Assembly (NCBI RefSeq): GCF_011694515.1
Contig: NZ_CP050192.1
Coordinates: forward strand, 2,601,301-2,665,300
Direction: 5' to 3'
DNA length: 64,000 nt
Source of the DNA: Mycobacterium sp. DL592
GTDB taxonomy: Bacteria > Actinomycetota > Actinomycetes > Mycobacteriales > Mycobacteriaceae
A program made the translations under genes and the position numbers. Under the pieces are notes generated by a model, which had not been told where the DNA came from, did no database searches, and saw only the letters and a program-made list of their open reading frames with translations. Position 1 is the stretch's first letter. The number at the start of each line of letters is the position of its first letter. Below, in pieces: positions 10,301 to 23,290 of the stretch.

Positions 10301-13300
10301 CAGCCGGCGCACACCCAGCGGCAACAGCAGCCCGCCGGTGCCGGAGGACTGCACGCCCGGATGGGCGGCGACCGACTGGAAGCAGGCGTCCAGCAGGGCG
10401 GGATGCACTCCGTAGGCGGTCTGCTGGTTGCGGATCGAGGACGGCAGGCCGATCTCGGCCAGCACGGTGTCGGCCGACTCGTCGCCGGCGTTGACGGCCA
10501 CCAGGCCGGTGAACGCCGGGCCGAACTGCACGCCGCGGCCGTCGAACCAGGTGCGGACCTCGCCGCCGTCGGCACGGTTGGGGTGCGCCGCCAGCAGTTC
10601 ATCCAGGTCGTAGGAGTGCGGCTGATCGTCGGAGTCGGCGGCATGCAGCACCGCGCTGGCCCGACGTTCCCGCTCGCCGTCCTGGTCGGTCTCGACCACG
10701 AACTCCAGGACACCGGGTGCCCGGGCCGAGGCCACGGCGCTGACCGGGGTCTCGTCCTCGAGCAACAGCATCGCGTCGAACGTCACATCGCGGACCTCGG
10801 CGCCCTCACCGAGGGCGGTGCGTGCCGCGGCCAGGGCCATCTCGCAGTAGGCGGCGCCGGGCAATGCCGGCACGTTGTTGATCTGGTGGTCGACCAGCCA
10901 CGGCAGCGCGGCGGTGCCGACCTCGGCCGCCCAGGCGTGCCGCTCGGGATCCTCGAGCAGGCGGACGTGGGAACCGAGCAGCGGGTGGGTGGCCACCAGG
11001 TGGGCACCGCGGGCCTGCTGGTCGCCGCCCTCGGCGGCCAGCACCATGCTGCGGTGCGTCCAGGTCGGCAGCGGTGCGTCGACCAGGTGCCCGGCCGGGT
11101 ACAGCACCGAGAAGTCCACCTGCGCGCCGGCCGAGTACAGGTTGCCCAGGAACTCACCGAGTCCATGCGGCACTTCCTGACCGCGACGCATGCCGGCGAC
11201 GGCGGCCACCGAGATGTCCAGGGTCGCGGCGGTCTGGTCGATCGGGCGGGTCAGCAGCGGATGCGGGGCCAGCTCGCCGAACACCCGGAAGCCGTCCTCG
11301 AGCGCGGTCTGCACGGCCGCCGAGAAACGCACGGTGTGGCGCAGGTTGTCGACCCAGTAGTCGGCGTCGCAGTACGGCTGCTCGCGCGGGTCGAACGAGG
11401 TGGCCGAGTAGTACGGGATCTCCGGGGCCATCGGGGTGATGTCGGCGAGCATCTCCGACAGCTCGTCGAGGATCGGCTCGACCTGAGGCGAGTGCGACGC
11501 GACGTCGACGTTGACCTCGCGGGCCATGATCTCGCGCTGCTCCCACGCCGCGACGATGTCGCGGACGGTCTGGGTGGCGCCGCCGATCACCGTCGAGTTC
11601 GGAGACGCCACGACGGCGACCACGACGTCTTCGATGCCCTGCTTCTCGAGTTCCTCACGCACCTGCTGTGCGGGCAGCTCGACCGAGGCCATCGCACCGC
11701 CGCCGGCCAGCCGCAAGCACAGCAGCGAGCGACGGCAGATGACCTTGACGCCGTCCTGCAGCGACAGTGCGCCGGAGACGACGGCGGCGGCGACCTCGCC
11801 GAGCGAGTGGCCGATGACCGCGCCCGGCGCCACGCCGTAGGCCTTCATCGTCGCGGCCATGGCGACCTGCATCGCGAAGATGGCCGGCTGGACCTTGTGG
11901 ATGCCCTCGACGGTTTCGGGGGCGGTGATGGCCTCGGTGATCGAGAACCCGGACTCCGTGGCGATCAGCGGTTCGAGTTCGGCGATCTTGGCGGCGAAGA
12001 CGGGTTCGGTGGACAGCAGCCCCACCCCCATCGAGGCCCACTGCGAGCCTTGACCGGAGAAGATCCACACCGGCCCGCGGTCGTCGTGTCCGACGGCGGC
12101 CTGGTAGGGGTCGTCGCCCTTGGCGACTTCACGGAGCCGCTCGACCAGTTCGGCGCGGTCCGAGGCGATGACGGCGGTGCGCACCGGGCGGTGTCCGCGG
12201 CGACGTGCCAACGTGTAGGCCAGGTCACCCAGCGACAGGTCGCCTGCGCTGTTCTCCACCCAGTCGGCCAGCCGCTCGGCGGTACGCCGCAGCTCGTCGG
12301 CGGAGGTGGAGCACACCGGGAAGACCAGCAGGCCGGTGTCGGCGTCGGTGCCGTTGGCAGCATCGGCGGCGTCCGCTGCAGGCGCCTGCTCGAGCACGGC
12401 GTGGACGTTGGTGCCCGACATGCCGTACGACGAGACCGCCGCGCGGCGGGGAGCACCCTCGCCGGTGGGCCAATCGGTGGCCTCGGTCGGGACGAACAGA
12501 CCGGTTTCGACCTTGGCCAGATGATCGGGCAGACGGTTGAAGTGCAGGTTCTGGGGAACGACACCGTGATGCACCGATAGCACGGCCTTCATCAGGCCCA
12601 GCACGCCGGCGGCGGACTCGGCGTGGCCGAAGTTGCTCTTGACCGAGGTCAGAGCGCACGGGCCGGTGATGCCGTAGACGCTGGAGATGCTGTTGAACTC
12701 TTTGGTGTCACCCACCGGCGTGCCGGTGCCGTGACCCTCGACCATGCCGACGGTGGCGGGATCGACGTCGGCAGCGACCAGCGCGGCCTTGAAGACCGAG
12801 ACCTGCGCCTCGGTCGACGGGGTGAGGATGTTCTCGGTGCGGCCGTCCTGGTTGGAGGCGGTGCCCTTGATGACAGCCAGGATCCGGTCGCCGTCGCGCT
12901 CGGCGTCGTCCAGACGCTTGAGCATGACGATGCCGCAGCCTTCGGCACGGACGAAGCCGTCGGCGGCGACGTCGAAGGCGTGGCAATGGCCTGTCGGCGA
13001 CAGCATGCCCTGGCCGGAGGCCGAAGCGTACAGCCGCTGATCGAGCATGAGCATGACGCCGCCGGCGAGTGCCATGTCACTCTCGCCCTCGTGCAGGCTG
13101 CGGCAGGCCGCGTGGACGGCCACCATGCTCGACGAGCAGGCGGTGTCCATAGTCAGGGCCGGACCCTGCAGACCCAGGGCATGGGAGATACGGCCGGAGG
13201 CCATGCTGAACGGCGTGCCGGTGAAGGCGTAGGCCTGGTCGTAGGCACCCGCGGCGCTGGTGAGCATCGCGTAGTCGTCGTGCGACATGCCGATGAAGAC

Positions 13301-13669
13301 ACCGGTCGACGTGCCGGACATCTCGGCAGGGGTGTGCCCGGAGTGCTCCACGGCTTCCCACGCGGTCTCCAGCAGCATGCGGTGCTGCGGGTCCATCGCG
13401 GTGGCCTCGCGTTCGTTGATGCCGAAGAAGTCGGGATCGAAGCCCGTGACGTCGTCGACGAACGCGCCCCAGCGCGACACCGACCGTCCCGGCACGCCGG
13501 GTTCCGGGTCGTAGTACTCGTCGGCGTCCCACCGGTCGGCGGGAATCTCGGTGACGAGGTCAGCGCCCTCCAGTAACGCCTCCCACAGCTTGTGTGGCGA
13601 GTCGATCCCTCCGGGCAGCCGGCAGGCCATACCAACGACTGCAATCGGGGTGACAGATGTCTCTCGCAC
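7382..13669 (-). CDS. pks5: Mas/Pks5-type iterative polyketide synthase (KS-AT-DH-ER-KR-ACP)
   Basis: 2095 residues, the usual length of mycobacterial Mas-like synthases. Domain order: ketosynthase (residues about 6-430, DTACSSS with Cys178), acyltransferase (GHSLGE, Ser near 622, and VASH near 723, the xASH signature of methylmalonyl-CoA selection), dehydratase (His near 927), enoylreductase (GGVGQAA near 1557), ketoreductase (GGLGGLG near 1758 and a YAAAN active site), and ACP (GLDSLGN near 2045). There is no thioesterase, so release needs an acyltransferase such as the PapA encoded next. It should build 2,4-dimethyl or longer methyl-branched acyl chains. The start is GTG 13669. It sits beside lipL-meaB-mutAB as pks5 does in M. 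tuberculosis. One oddity is that the dehydratase motif reads HxxxN rather than HxxxG. Confidence 0.9.
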   Translation of the reverse strand: MRETSVTPIAVVGMACRLPGGIDSPHKLWEALLEGADLVTEIPADRWDADEYYDPEPGVPGRSVSRWGAFVDDVTGFDPDFFGINEREATAMDPQHRMLLETAWEAVEHSGHTPAEMSGTSTGVFIGMSHDDYAMLTSAAGAYDQAYAFTGTPFSMASGRISHALGLQGPALTMDTACSSSMVAVHAACRSLHEGESDMALAGGVMLMLDQRLYASASGQGMLSPTGHCHAFDVAADGFVRAEGCGIVMLKRLDDAERDGDRILAVIKGTASNQDGRTENILTPSTEAQVSVFKAALVAADVDPATVGMVEGHGTGTPVGDTKEFNSISSVYGITGPCALTSVKSNFGHAESAAGVLGLMKAVLSVHHGVVPQNLHFNRLPDHLAKVETGLFVPTEATDWPTGEGAPRRAAVSSYGMSGTNVHAVLEQAPAADAADAANGTDADTGLLVFPVCSTSADELRRTAERLADWVENSAGDLSLGDLAYTLARRRGHRPVRTAVIASDRAELVERLREVAKGDDPYQAAVGHDDRGPVWIFSGQGSQWASMGVGLLSTEPVFAAKIAELEPLIATESGFSITEAITAPETVEGIHKVQPAIFAMQVAMAATMKAYGVAPGAVIGHSLGEVAAAVVSGALSLQDGVKVICRRSLLCLRLAGGGAMASVELPAQQVREELEKQGIEDVVVAVVASPNSTVIGGATQTVRDIVAAWEQREIMAREVNVDVASHSPQVEPILDELSEMLADITPMAPEIPYYSATSFDPREQPYCDADYWVDNLRHTVRFSAAVQTALEDGFRVFGELAPHPLLTRPIDQTAATLDISVAAVAGMRRGQEVPHGLGEFLGNLYSAGAQVDFSVLYPAGHLVDAPLPTWTHRSMVLAAEGGDQQARGAHLVATHPLLGSHVRLLEDPERHAWAAEVGTAALPWLVDHQINNVPALPGAAYCEMALAAARTALGEGAEVRDVTFDAMLLLEDETPVSAVASARAPGVLEFVVETDQDGERERRASAVLHAADSDDQPHSYDLDELLAAHPNRADGGEVRTWFDGRGVQFGPAFTGLVAVNAGDESADTVLAEIGLPSSIRNQQTAYGVHPALLDACFQSVAAHPGVQSSGTGGLLLPLGVRRLRVHGPTRNARYCLTKLSSLDGSSVEADIELLDDYGTVLFGVQGLRMGSGMSEANEGDRVLNERLLAVEWRQQQLTEVTHANSATWLVVSTSDAADMLASALTDALKLNDADVTTMSWPQHADHAYNAELLSSHFSEGGFDNVVVVTPARNGCPEEQLPHRGGEQVRHLVRIARELAETAGEPPRLYVVTRNAQTVLADERPNLEQAGLRGLLRVIGAEHPQLRPTQIDVDDATEAKLMAAQLLTGSEEDETAFRQGQWYTAHLYPSPLRPDERYTTVVDHARDGMRLEIRTPGDIETLELAAFDRIPPGPGQIEVAVTASSLNFADVLLAFGRYPSFEGLQPQLGLDFAGVVTAVGPQVTSHRVGDHVGGMSTNGCWGSFVTCDADVAVTLPAGLRDDQAAAVTTASATAWYSLHNLAHIKAGDKVLIHSATGGVGQAAIAIARAAGAEIYATAGTEERRDMLRAMGITHVYDSRSAAFGDQIRRDTDGYGVDIVLNSLTGASQRAGVELLAFGGRFVEIGKKDIYGDTRMGLFPFRRNLSFYGVDLALMASTHPEQIRELLDTVYRLTAEGVLPQPETTHYPLADAATAIRVMGAAEHTGKLLLSVPKVGHSNVVVPPEQAQVFRRDGSYIITGGLGGLGLFLGAKMAANGCGRIVLNSRSQPKPEALEEIARMRASGAQVEVVTGDIAQAETVDRLVAAATATGLPVRGVLHAAAVVEDAILTNITDELVDRDWAPKVYGAWHLHRATTAQPLDWFCSFSSAAALMGSPGQGAYAAANSWLDGFTQWRRSQGLPATAIAWAAWDEIGAGKHLAAGGDTAMISPEEGAHAFEALLRHDRAYSGYAPLIGTPWLTDLAQRSPFAEAFASSSDRPTDTSTFRAELHTLPRDEWPTRVRRLVSEQLSLILRRSIDPDRPISEYGLDSLGNLELRTRIETETGIRVRSMDITTVRALAEGLCETLAGVISSASSR

Positions 13670-14676
13670 GTCCGCTCACACCTCACTCTTCGTCAACACG
13701 GGGCAAGGCAACCTGCCCGATTCGGGTTCAGAACCGTCAAGGGAAGTTGCCAACGTGATCGGTAGCTTAGCGGCTTTTTCTAACGACGGCGACAAATGTT
13801 TTTCGATTTTGATTGGGGATTGGGCAATGTTACCGTGCTCGACAAGCCCGCCACCTGCAGCAACGGCTATCCGGTAGCTGAACTTTCTGCAACTCGTAGC
13901 GAAAAATTCCCCGAAATACCCGTTCCGGCCACCGGGAAAAAGCCTCTGAGCAGGCATTTTGCCTAAGCAAAGAGGGGCGGGCCGCGGCGCCGTGGCGCCG
14001 GAAGCCACCGCCAGCCGGGCCCCGGGCACCGTTGCAGCGGGTGACCTGCCGCAAGGTCAGCGTAATTCGCACAATATGCCTCGACAGCAAATTCTTGATC
14101 CGAGTTTCGCAACGCGTCAGCATGGTGGCGGAGGAACACCCCCACCGGCGCCAATGAATAACGCGGTTACTCGGCCGTTCGGGCCAACCTGTGAGGGGCG
14201 CCACACAGGTATTCCTGAGAGTTTCCGCTATTGCGGCTCAGCTTTCTGAACGACTGCTACCTGGGATTTCCTGTCACCGCCAGCACAGATGGCAACTGAC
14301 CTGAGAGTAGCCTGAGAATTACGTCTCAGCTGTTCATTATGCGTGATTCAGGACACACTCAGGACGATCAGAACACAACGGTTATCGGATAATTCCGGCG
14401 CTTTTTGACGAGTCAGCAAATGCTTTTTGCTAAACCCACAGGCTATTCGGCATTAATTGACTATACCGCTCGTGGAATTGCACCCGAGGCGCCCGGAAAG
14501 GGCCTCTGAGTGACGATTGTCACTGGCAGTCAAAGGGGGTATGAGGGGTGGGTTGAAGTTAGCTGTGAGCCAGATATGAGAACTGTCGGAGCCCTCTGGA
14601 CACGGCGAGTCGGGCGCGACACGCCGATGTCGCGACACGGCCGGAGGCCGCTGAATGAGCGATTCGGCGGCGGGCG
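13670..14676. other. Long non-coding region upstream of the polyketide synthase gene
   Basis: About 1 kb without a convincing gene. The open frames in it (for example 13676-14029 on - and 13959-14249 on +) have no recognisable domains and mycobacterium-atypical composition. It is visibly more AT-rich than its surroundings at about 13740-13960 and 14250-14480. It contains short inverted repeats: CTGAGA at 14312-14317 with TCTCAG at 14324-14329 (extra CTGAGA copies at 14215 and 14301), and GTGAC-GATT-GTCAC at 14510-14523 followed by ACTG-G-CAGT at 14522-14530. It probably holds the control region of the pks operon, possibly with remnants of lost genes. No terminator with a T tract was found. 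Confidence 0.5.
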
Positions 14677-15945
14677 TCAGCCCGCAACGACCCCTGCGGT
14701 CCGGGGTGCGAACGTCGCACCGAACTCCCGGACAGGTTCGAAACCGTGCTTGCGCGCCGCCGCTGCGCCATGGCGGATCAGGGCGGCCGTGGCCACGAAA
14801 CCCGCCTGGTCGGTCACGACGAACGGCGTGAGAAGACGGTTGTGTACGTACCCGAACGCCAAACCCTTGTCCGGCATCGCCCAGCCGAGCGAGCCGCCCA
14901 GTCCGACGTGCCCAAAACCGGGCAGCACGCCGGGGAACGGCAACGAGTGATAGCCCAGATGGAACGCCATCGGCAGGATCAGATTGCGGTCCGGAGCCAG
15001 GCTCGGCCGCCCGGTCAAGCCCGCGACCAGGTCAGCGGACAGATACCGGCGGCCGTCGATCTCGCCGCCGTTGGCGATCGCGCCGTACATGCGGGCCAGG
15101 CTGCGCGCGGTGGCCACCCCATTGGCCGAGGGCAACTCGCTGTCGAGCAGCGGCATGTCCCCCTGCACCACGGCTTTCATCCCCGGGAAGTACATCGACC
15201 CGAAGATGGCCGACACCTCGAGAGCCGCAACCCGGGGCGCTATCGCATTGAACAGCGGGTTGGGGATGTTGAGCTGCGGCCCGACGATGTGCGCAGCCAA
15301 TGTCGGGGCGCCCAGTGGCGGCCGGCCCAAGTGGATGCCGTCAGTGTTGAGCGGCTCGGCCACCTCGGTTCGGATCAGCTCCCGCATCCCCTTGCCGGTG
15401 ACGGCACGGGCCAGGCCGGACAGCAGCCAGCCGTAGGTGATCGCGTGGTAGGCCGGCTTGCCGAAGTGCCTGCCGACGGGGGCCGCGGCGATCCGCTCCT
15501 CCATATGCAGGTGGTCGAGCAGCTCGCGCTTGCGCACGCCGCGCAGGTTGGCCAGCCCGGCGCGATGACGCATCACATCGCGCACGGTGATCTGGGCCTT
15601 GCCGTTGGCGCCGAACTCCGGCCAGTACTCGGCGACAGGCGCGTCATAGTCGATCAAGCCGCGGTCGACGAGGCGGTGGATGACCGTGGAGGCGACACCC
15701 TTGGTCGCCGAGAACACCATGGCGCCGGTATCGGCCGACCAGTGCACGCGTCCGCGGCGGTCTGACCAGCCGGTCCAGACGTCGACCACGGGCCGGCCGT
15801 CGAGGTAGACCGCCAGTGCCCCGCCGCCGAAGCGCGGATGCGGAAACAGGCTCGCAAAGCTGCGCACGGCATAGGCGAAGTTCGGGTCCGCCGCGCCCTG
15901 CACCCCGCGCGGCAGCACCGAAGACTCACGCGTCACCTGTGTCAC
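14677..15945 (-). CDS. lipL: Serine esterase/beta-lactamase family protein LipL
   Basis: 422 residues from GTG 15945. The SxxK active site is SATK in the segment MVFSATKGV, and GFGHVGLGG near the C-terminus is the third class-C beta-lactamase-like motif. The family covers EstB-type carboxylesterases, and the sequence and position match Rv1497 (LipL) of M. tuberculosis. The start is chosen because a TAAATT hexamer lies exactly 7 nt upstream, as in leaderless mycobacterial mRNAs; in-frame GTGs at 15975 and 15936 lack a better signal. No secretion signal is evident. Substrate is unknown; short-chain esters are typical. It is 72 nt downstream of meaB on the same strand. Confidence 0.85.
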   Translation of the reverse strand: MTQVTRESSVLPRGVQGAADPNFAYAVRSFASLFPHPRFGGGALAVYLDGRPVVDVWTGWSDRRGRVHWSADTGAMVFSATKGVASTVIHRLVDRGLIDYDAPVAEYWPEFGANGKAQITVRDVMRHRAGLANLRGVRKRELLDHLHMEERIAAAPVGRHFGKPAYHAITYGWLLSGLARAVTGKGMRELIRTEVAEPLNTDGIHLGRPPLGAPTLAAHIVGPQLNIPNPLFNAIAPRVAALEVSAIFGSMYFPGMKAVVQGDMPLLDSELPSANGVATARSLARMYGAIANGGEIDGRRYLSADLVAGLTGRPSLAPDRNLILPMAFHLGYHSLPFPGVLPGFGHVGLGGSLGWAMPDKGLAFGYVHNRLLTPFVVTDQAGFVATAALIRHGAAAARKHGFEPVREFGATFAPRTAGVVAG

Positions 15946-15952
15946 AGGAAGA

Positions 15953-15958
15953 AATTTA
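15953..15958 (-). promoter_or_regulatory. Candidate -10 element of a leaderless lipL promoter
   Basis: TAAATT on the minus strand matches the mycobacterial SigA -10 pattern TANNNT and ends 7 nt before the GTG at 15945, so transcription would begin at the start codon. No clear -35 was seen. Inference from spacing only. Confidence 0.4.
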
Positions 15959-16017
15959 ACCGGCCTAAGCAGCACCGCACCGAAATGTTGCCAATTCGTT
16001 AAGTGCGCAGCGGCCCG

Positions 16018-17000
16018 TCAGCTTGACTGTGCGGCGGCATCCAGGATCTGCTGCGCGGCCAGGGCGGGCGTCAGTTCACCCTCCCGAACCTGCCGTTCGA
16101 TCTCGGCGCGCCTGCTCTTCACGGCGGGATGCCTCAGCACCCGGTCGAGCACCGCGTCGCGGACCATCGACCACGTCCAGTCGACCTGCTGGGCACGGCG
16201 GCGCGCGTCGAACTGCCCGGCCGCGGTCAGCACATCGCGGTGTTTGAGGACGGTGTCCCACAGCTCGCGCAAGCCGGTGCCCTGCAGCGCACTCATCGTC
16301 AAGACTGGTGGACGCCAGAGTGTTTCGCGCGGATAGATCAACCGAATTGCGGCCGAGAGCTCCCGCGCGGCCGCGTTGGCCTCGATGGCGTGTTCGCCGT
16401 CGGCCTTGTTGACCACGACGATGTCGGCCAACTCCAGGACACCCTTCTTGATGCCCTGCAGCTGGTCACCGGTGCGGGCCAGGGTCAGGAACACGAAGGT
16501 GTCCACCATGTTGGCCACGGTCACCTCGGACTGACCCACCCCGACGGTTTCGACCAGGATGACGTCGAAGCCGGCGGCTTCGAGGAGCACGATCGTCTCC
16601 CGGGTCGCCTTGGCCACCCCGCCGAGGGTTCCCGACGTGGGCGACGGACGGATATAGGCCTCGGGGTGCACGGCCAGCCGCGCCATCCGGGTCTTGTCCC
16701 CCAGGATCGAACCGCCGGTTCGGGTCGACGACGGGTCGACCGCGAGCACCGCCACCCGGTGGCCCTGCTCGATCAGGTACATGCCGAGCGCTTCGATGGT
16801 GGTCGACTTGCCGACCCCCGGCACGCCGGTGATACCGACGTGCAGGGCCTTGCCGGCGTCCGGCGTCAACTCCAGAAGCAGGCGCTGGGCCTGCTCGCGG
16901 TGATCTGCCCGGGTCGACTCCACCAGTGTGATGGCCCGGGACAGGGCCGCCCGGTCACCGCTGCGGATGGCCCCGGCCAGGGCGGCGACGTTGGAGAGCA

Positions 17001-17001
<1 letters not shown>
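16018..17001 (-). CDS. meaB: Methylmalonyl-CoA mutase chaperone GTPase MeaB
   Basis: 327 residues, normal for the MeaB/ArgK family of G3E P-loop GTPases. The Walker A is GVPGVGKST, and NKAD supplies the base-recognition motif. MeaB binds methylmalonyl-CoA mutase, gates loading of adenosylcobalamin and protects the enzyme from inactivation using GTP. Its ATG at 17001 overlaps the TGA of mutB (TGATG), so it is translationally coupled to its partner. It is cytoplasmic and equivalent to Rv1496. Confidence 0.95.
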
Positions 17002-19277
<2,276 letters not shown>

Positions 19278-19282
19278 AGGAG

Positions 19283-21118
19283 TCAGGCCCCCAATCGGGT
19301 GAGCAGGGACGAAAGCGCTTCGACGGCATCGATCTTCGCGGTCAGATACCCGTCGGGTCTGGCGTCGGCGGGGTTGTCCGCGACCGCCTTCTCCGGACCG
19401 GCCAGCAGGATGTGCTCGAGTCCGGCTGACCGTGCGGCCTGGACGACCGCGGCGCTGTCGGTGCCGTAGCGGGCGTCGGTGCCGCAGATGACCGCGACGG
19501 ACGCGCCGGCGTCGGCGACCGCGGCAGCCACCCCGGCGGCGTCGACGGTTCCCGGGTTCACGGTGTCGATGCCACCCGACGCGAGCAGGTTGGCGGCGAA
19601 GGTGGCCCGGATGTTGTGCTCGGCAAGCGGACCCAGCGGCAGCAGCACCACGGCCGGGCGTGATCCGGTGCGCTCCAGGTAGGCGTCGGACCGGTCTCGC
19701 AGCGCCTCGAATCCGGCGGCGTAACGCTGCACGGCCGCTGACGAGTCACTGCGCGGCAGAACAGGTTCGGTGAGGTTCGGGAATTCGTTGACGCCGGTGA
19801 TGGCGGTGCGCCGGTGGGCGATGTCGTCGGCGCGCCGCGCGCGGACCTGCTCGACCTGCTCGGCGACGTGGTCCCGGGCGGCGACGAATCCGCCGCGGGC
19901 CTCGATGTCCTGAAAGTGCGACCATGCCTGGGCGGCAAGGCTTTCGGTGAGATCCTCGACGTACCAGGACCCGCCCGCGGGGTCCAGGACGCGGCCGATG
20001 TGGGACTCTTCGAGCAGCAGCAGCTGGGTGTTTCGCGCGATACGCCTGGCGAAATCGGGGCCCACGCCGGGGAATCCGCCAGGGATCGCCACGTCGAAGG
20101 TGAGCACCTGCACGGTGTCCGCTCCCCCGACGCCTGCGCCGAAGGCGGCCAGCGTGGTCCGCAGCATGTTCACCCAGGGGTCCCGCTGGGTCATCATCGG
20201 CAGCGACGTGACAGCGTGCAGTACCGTCGCACCGCTATGCGGTGCGCCGAGCACCTCGGCGACGCGAGCCCACAGCTGACGGGCCGCGCGGAACTTCGCG
20301 ATCGTCATGAACTGGTCGTCGTCGGCCACCAGGCGGAAGCTGAGCTGCCGCAGGGCGGCGGCGAGATCGATACCGGCGTCGGTCAGCAACCGCACGTAGT
20401 CCACCGCGGCCCCCACCGCGCCGGCGAGTTCCCAGGCCGCGTTCGCGCCCCGGTTGTGCAGGGCCGCGCCGTCGACGGTGATCGCACGCACGCCCGGCTT
20501 GCCTGCCAGGTTCGCGGAGACGCTCACGACGTCCTCGACGGCCGCGGCCGCGCGCCCGCTCAGCGGTGCGGTCAGCGGGTCGGCGCCCAGGTCGATCGAC
20601 ATCGTGGCTCGCTTGGAATCATCAGCGCCGGCCACCAACGCCAGCACGGCGTCCGACGCGGCGGTGAAGTCCGCACCCGCGTCGAGGATGACAGGCGCCA
20701 GATCCAGGTAGACACCCTCGAGCAGCCGATCGAGATCCGCCGGCGTCACCCCGGCGGCGCCGACGCGCAGCACCAGTGCGCTGACCCCGTTGGCCAGGGC
20801 GTCGAGCACCGCCGCGTTACCGTCGGCGACGGCAGCATCGGCCGCCGGAAACGCCTCGGCCACTTTCCATCCCGCGTTCACGTCCCGGTGTGCGTCACCG
20901 CCGCGGACGAACGGCCAGACCCCCGGCAGCGGCGGCTCGGGCAGCTCATCGAGCGAGGTGTACAACGGGCGGATCGCAAACCCCTCGTACGTCGGCGAGT
21001 CGAGCAGGCGTTCCGGTTCGGCCGGCAGATCAGCGGGATCCCGACGGCTGCTCTTGGCGAGCACACCGGCCACCGCAGTGCGCCAGCGGGCGCGCTCCTC
21101 GTCCACCTTCACCGACAC
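19283..21118 (-). CDS. mutA: Methylmalonyl-CoA mutase small (beta) subunit MutA
   Basis: 611 residues from GTG 21118. The frame is open to 21169, but an AGGAG ribosome site at 21125-21129 lies 6 nt before the GTG, and the M. tuberculosis protein aligns from the ERARWR region, so the upstream codons are excluded. It is homologous to MutB in the barrel ([33 protein letters not shown]) but has AEHN where the cobalamin-binding DxHxxG would be, as expected for the non-catalytic subunit. It forms a heterodimer with MutB. It is divergent from the DedA-family gene. Confidence 0.95.
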   Translation of the reverse strand: MSVKVDEERARWRTAVAGVLAKSSRRDPADLPAEPERLLDSPTYEGFAIRPLYTSLDELPEPPLPGVWPFVRGGDAHRDVNAGWKVAEAFPAADAAVADGNAAVLDALANGVSALVLRVGAAGVTPADLDRLLEGVYLDLAPVILDAGADFTAASDAVLALVAGADDSKRATMSIDLGADPLTAPLSGRAAAAVEDVVSVSANLAGKPGVRAITVDGAALHNRGANAAWELAGAVGAAVDYVRLLTDAGIDLAAALRQLSFRLVADDDQFMTIAKFRAARQLWARVAEVLGAPHSGATVLHAVTSLPMMTQRDPWVNMLRTTLAAFGAGVGGADTVQVLTFDVAIPGGFPGVGPDFARRIARNTQLLLLEESHIGRVLDPAGGSWYVEDLTESLAAQAWSHFQDIEARGGFVAARDHVAEQVEQVRARRADDIAHRRTAITGVNEFPNLTEPVLPRSDSSAAVQRYAAGFEALRDRSDAYLERTGSRPAVVLLPLGPLAEHNIRATFAANLLASGGIDTVNPGTVDAAGVAAAVADAGASVAVICGTDARYGTDSAAVVQAARSAGLEHILLAGPEKAVADNPADARPDGYLTAKIDAVEALSSLLTRLGA

Positions 21119-21271
21119 CGGCAACTCCTGTTGTCGCAGCATGTGGCGGCCCGTGGCGGGACGCACCATCAGCTACTCAGGCTAAATGATGGCTTGAGCG
21201 TTGGCGTCGGCGCGTCGCCACCCGCGGCACGGAACTGGCTTCTCGTCCGCGGGCCGGGCACAAACTGCCCG

Positions 21272-21277
21272 TAATCT
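21272..21277 (+). promoter_or_regulatory. Candidate -10 element of a leaderless TVP38/DedA-gene promoter
   Basis: TAATCT fits TANNNT and is followed after 8 nt by GTG 21286, placing the predicted transcription start at or just before the start codon. No -35 element is evident. Confidence 0.4.
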
Positions 21278-21285
21278 TGGTAAAC

Positions 21286-22041
21286 GTGACGTCGAACGCC
21301 CGCACCACGCTGCGCAACGTCACCTCCGCGCTGGTCGCCACCGCGCGTCAGGTGTCTGCCACCCGCATCGTCGTCACCCTCACCGCCATTGTGATTCTCG
21401 TCGCAATCGCGGTACTGGTTCCGCTGCCGACCGCCGTCCAACTTCGCGACTGGGCCACCTCGGTCGGCCCGTGGTTCCCGCTGGCATTCCTCGGCGCCCA
21501 CATCGTCGTCACCGTGTTCCCGTTTCCCCGCACCGCGTTCACCCTGGCGGCCGGCCTGTTGTTCGGCCCGGCGCTCGGGGTGGGTATCGCGGTGGCGGCC
21601 AGCACGTGCAGCGCGGTGATCGCGCTGCTGCTGGTGCGCGCCCTGGGCTGGCAGCTCACCAGCGTGGTCAACCATTCGGCGGTCGCCACTGTCGACGCGC
21701 GGCTGCGCGCCAGGGGCTGGCCCGCGATCCTGTCGTTGCGGATGATTCCGGCTGTTCCGTTCTCGGTGCTCAACTACGCGGCGGGAGCCTCAGCCGTGCG
21801 GCTCGGGCCCTATCTGCTGGCCACGTTCATCGGCCTGCTGCCGGGCACTGCCGCGGTGGTGATCCTCGGGGATGCCCTGACCGGCAACGTCAGTCCGCTG
21901 CTCGTGCTGGTCTCGCTGTGCACGGCATCCGTCGGGATCGCAGGGCTGATCTACGAGACCCGGCACTACCGGCGCCACCACCGCCCTGCGCAACCGGCAG
22001 CGGACCTGGAGTCCGACACCGAACCGGCGCCGACCAGTTAG
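21286..22041 (+). CDS. TVP38/TMEM64 (DedA-superfamily) membrane protein
   Basis: 251 residues with five to six hydrophobic segments. The central block (FPFPRTAFTLAAGLLFG, then RGWPAILSLRMIPAVPF and NYAAGAS) is the conserved core of the TVP38/TMEM64 family, which is linked to lipid flipping in membranes. It matches Rv1491c. GTG 21286 is preferred over TTG 21277 because of the -10-like hexamer placed for a leaderless transcript. Its last 4 nt overlap the end of the convergent SPFH gene. Substrate unknown. Confidence 0.85.
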   Translation: MTSNARTTLRNVTSALVATARQVSATRIVVTLTAIVILVAIAVLVPLPTAVQLRDWATSVGPWFPLAFLGAHIVVTVFPFPRTAFTLAAGLLFGPALGVGIAVAASTCSAVIALLLVRALGWQLTSVVNHSAVATVDARLRARGWPAILSLRMIPAVPFSVLNYAAGASAVRLGPYLLATFIGLLPGTAAVVILGDALTGNVSPLLVLVSLCTASVGIAGLIYETRHYRRHHRPAQPAADLESDTEPAPTS

Positions 22042-23255
22042 CTCTCCGTCGACCCGTGGCGCGGACCCGAGGAATCGGCCTGCTGCTGAGACAGCGGCGG
22101 ATACTGCATCGGGGGCAGCGGGTCCACCGGCGCCGCCGTCAGCGCGCTGATATCGCTGGAGCGGGCATCGGCGACCGCCGCCGCCACCGCCTGCGCGATC
22201 TCCGGATCGGTCTGGGTGTTGAACCAGTCCTTGACCTCGTCGCTGTCGTCCTCGGGCTTGGGCAGGTCGTTGTCCACCGGTGACGGCGTGTAGCGGAACA
22301 CCCCGTCTTCGCCCGGCGCACCGAGCAGTTTGGTGAAGCCCTGCAGCGCCGAACCGAAGTCGCTGGGCACCACCCACACCTTGTTCGCCTCACCCTTGGC
22401 CATCAACGGCAGGGTCTGCAGGTACTGGTAGGCCAACAGCTCCGGTGTGGGCCGGCCGGCCTTGATCGCCGCGAAGGTCTTCTCGATGGCCTTGGCCTGG
22501 CCCTGGGCCTGCAGGTACTGGGCGGCCCGCTCACCCTGGGCGCGCAGCATGCGCGACTGCCGGTCGGCCTCGGCGGCCAGGATCGCCGCCTGCTTGGCGC
22601 CTTCAGCCGCCAGAATCTGCGCCTGCTTCTGACCCTCGGCCTGCTTGATCGAGGCCTCCCGGGTGCCTTCGGCTGTCAGGATCATGGCGCGCTTCTCGCG
22701 GTCGGCCCGCATCTGCTTTTCCATCGAGTCCTGGATCGACGGTGGCGGGTCGATGCTGCGCAACTCCACCCGGGCCACCCGCAGGCCCCAGCGGCCGGTG
22801 GCCTCGTCGAGGACACCGCGCAGCTGGCCGTTGATCTGGTCGCGTGAGGTCAGAGTCTGTTCCAGCGTCATGCCGCCGACGACGTTACGCAGGGTGGTGG
22901 TGGTCAGCTGTTCGACACCGACGATGTAGTTGCTGATCTGGTAGACCGCGGCCTGCGGATTGGTCACCTGGAAGTAGACGACGGTATCGATGTTGACCGT
23001 CAGGTTGTCCTCGGTGATCACCGGCTGCGGCGGGAACGAGACCACCCGTTCCCGCAGGTCGACCCGGGCCCGGATGCGGTCGATGAACGGCACCAGCAGC
23101 GTCAGCTGACCCGACACCGTCTTGCTGTATCGGCCCAGCCGTTCGATCACCGCGGCTTCGGCCTGCGGGATCAGCGCGACGGATTTGGCGACGATGATGA
23201 CGGCGAAGATCACCAGCACCGCCAGCAATACGAGACCGGCTATGGCACCGTCCAT
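22038..23255 (-). CDS. SPFH/stomatin-like membrane-anchored protein
   Basis: 405 residues with one N-terminal membrane helix (about residues 4-25), an SPFH/band-7 domain (about 30-190), and an Ala/Glu/Gln-rich coiled coil of imperfect AEGxKQAxIL repeats (about 195-270), followed by a Pro/Asp-rich tail. It matches Rv1488. SPFH proteins oligomerise into membrane rings that organise microdomains or regulate proteases. The NfeD gene 35 nt upstream encodes its usual partner. Confidence 0.9.
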   Translation of the reverse strand: MDGAIAGLVLLAVLVIFAVIIVAKSVALIPQAEAAVIERLGRYSKTVSGQLTLLVPFIDRIRARVDLRERVVSFPPQPVITEDNLTVNIDTVVYFQVTNPQAAVYQISNYIVGVEQLTTTTLRNVVGGMTLEQTLTSRDQINGQLRGVLDEATGRWGLRVARVELRSIDPPPSIQDSMEKQMRADREKRAMILTAEGTREASIKQAEGQKQAQILAAEGAKQAAILAAEADRQSRMLRAQGERAAQYLQAQGQAKAIEKTFAAIKAGRPTPELLAYQYLQTLPLMAKGEANKVWVVPSDFGSALQGFTKLLGAPGEDGVFRYTPSPVDNDLPKPEDDSDEVKDWFNTQTDPEIAQAVAAAVADARSSDISALTAAPVDPLPPMQYPPLSQQQADSSGPRHGSTES

Positions 23256-23290
23256 TGGAGATTCTCCTTACAGGGTGTGGTCCTGATGTC

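Noticed and set aside
7592..12580. 1662-codon open frame on + opposite the polyketide synthase
   Set aside because: It is a GC-bias shadow: Gly/Arg/Val/His-rich low-complexity translation with no domain, lying wholly antisense to a gene with six intact catalytic domains.
13959..14249. 96-codon open frame on + in the long non-coding region
   Set aside because: Low-complexity, no ribosome site and no recognisable domain.
22580..22680. Repeated sequence in the SPFH gene as a possible DNA repeat
   Set aside because: The repetition is explained by the AEGxKQA coiled-coil repeats of the protein, not by a mobile or CRISPR repeat.
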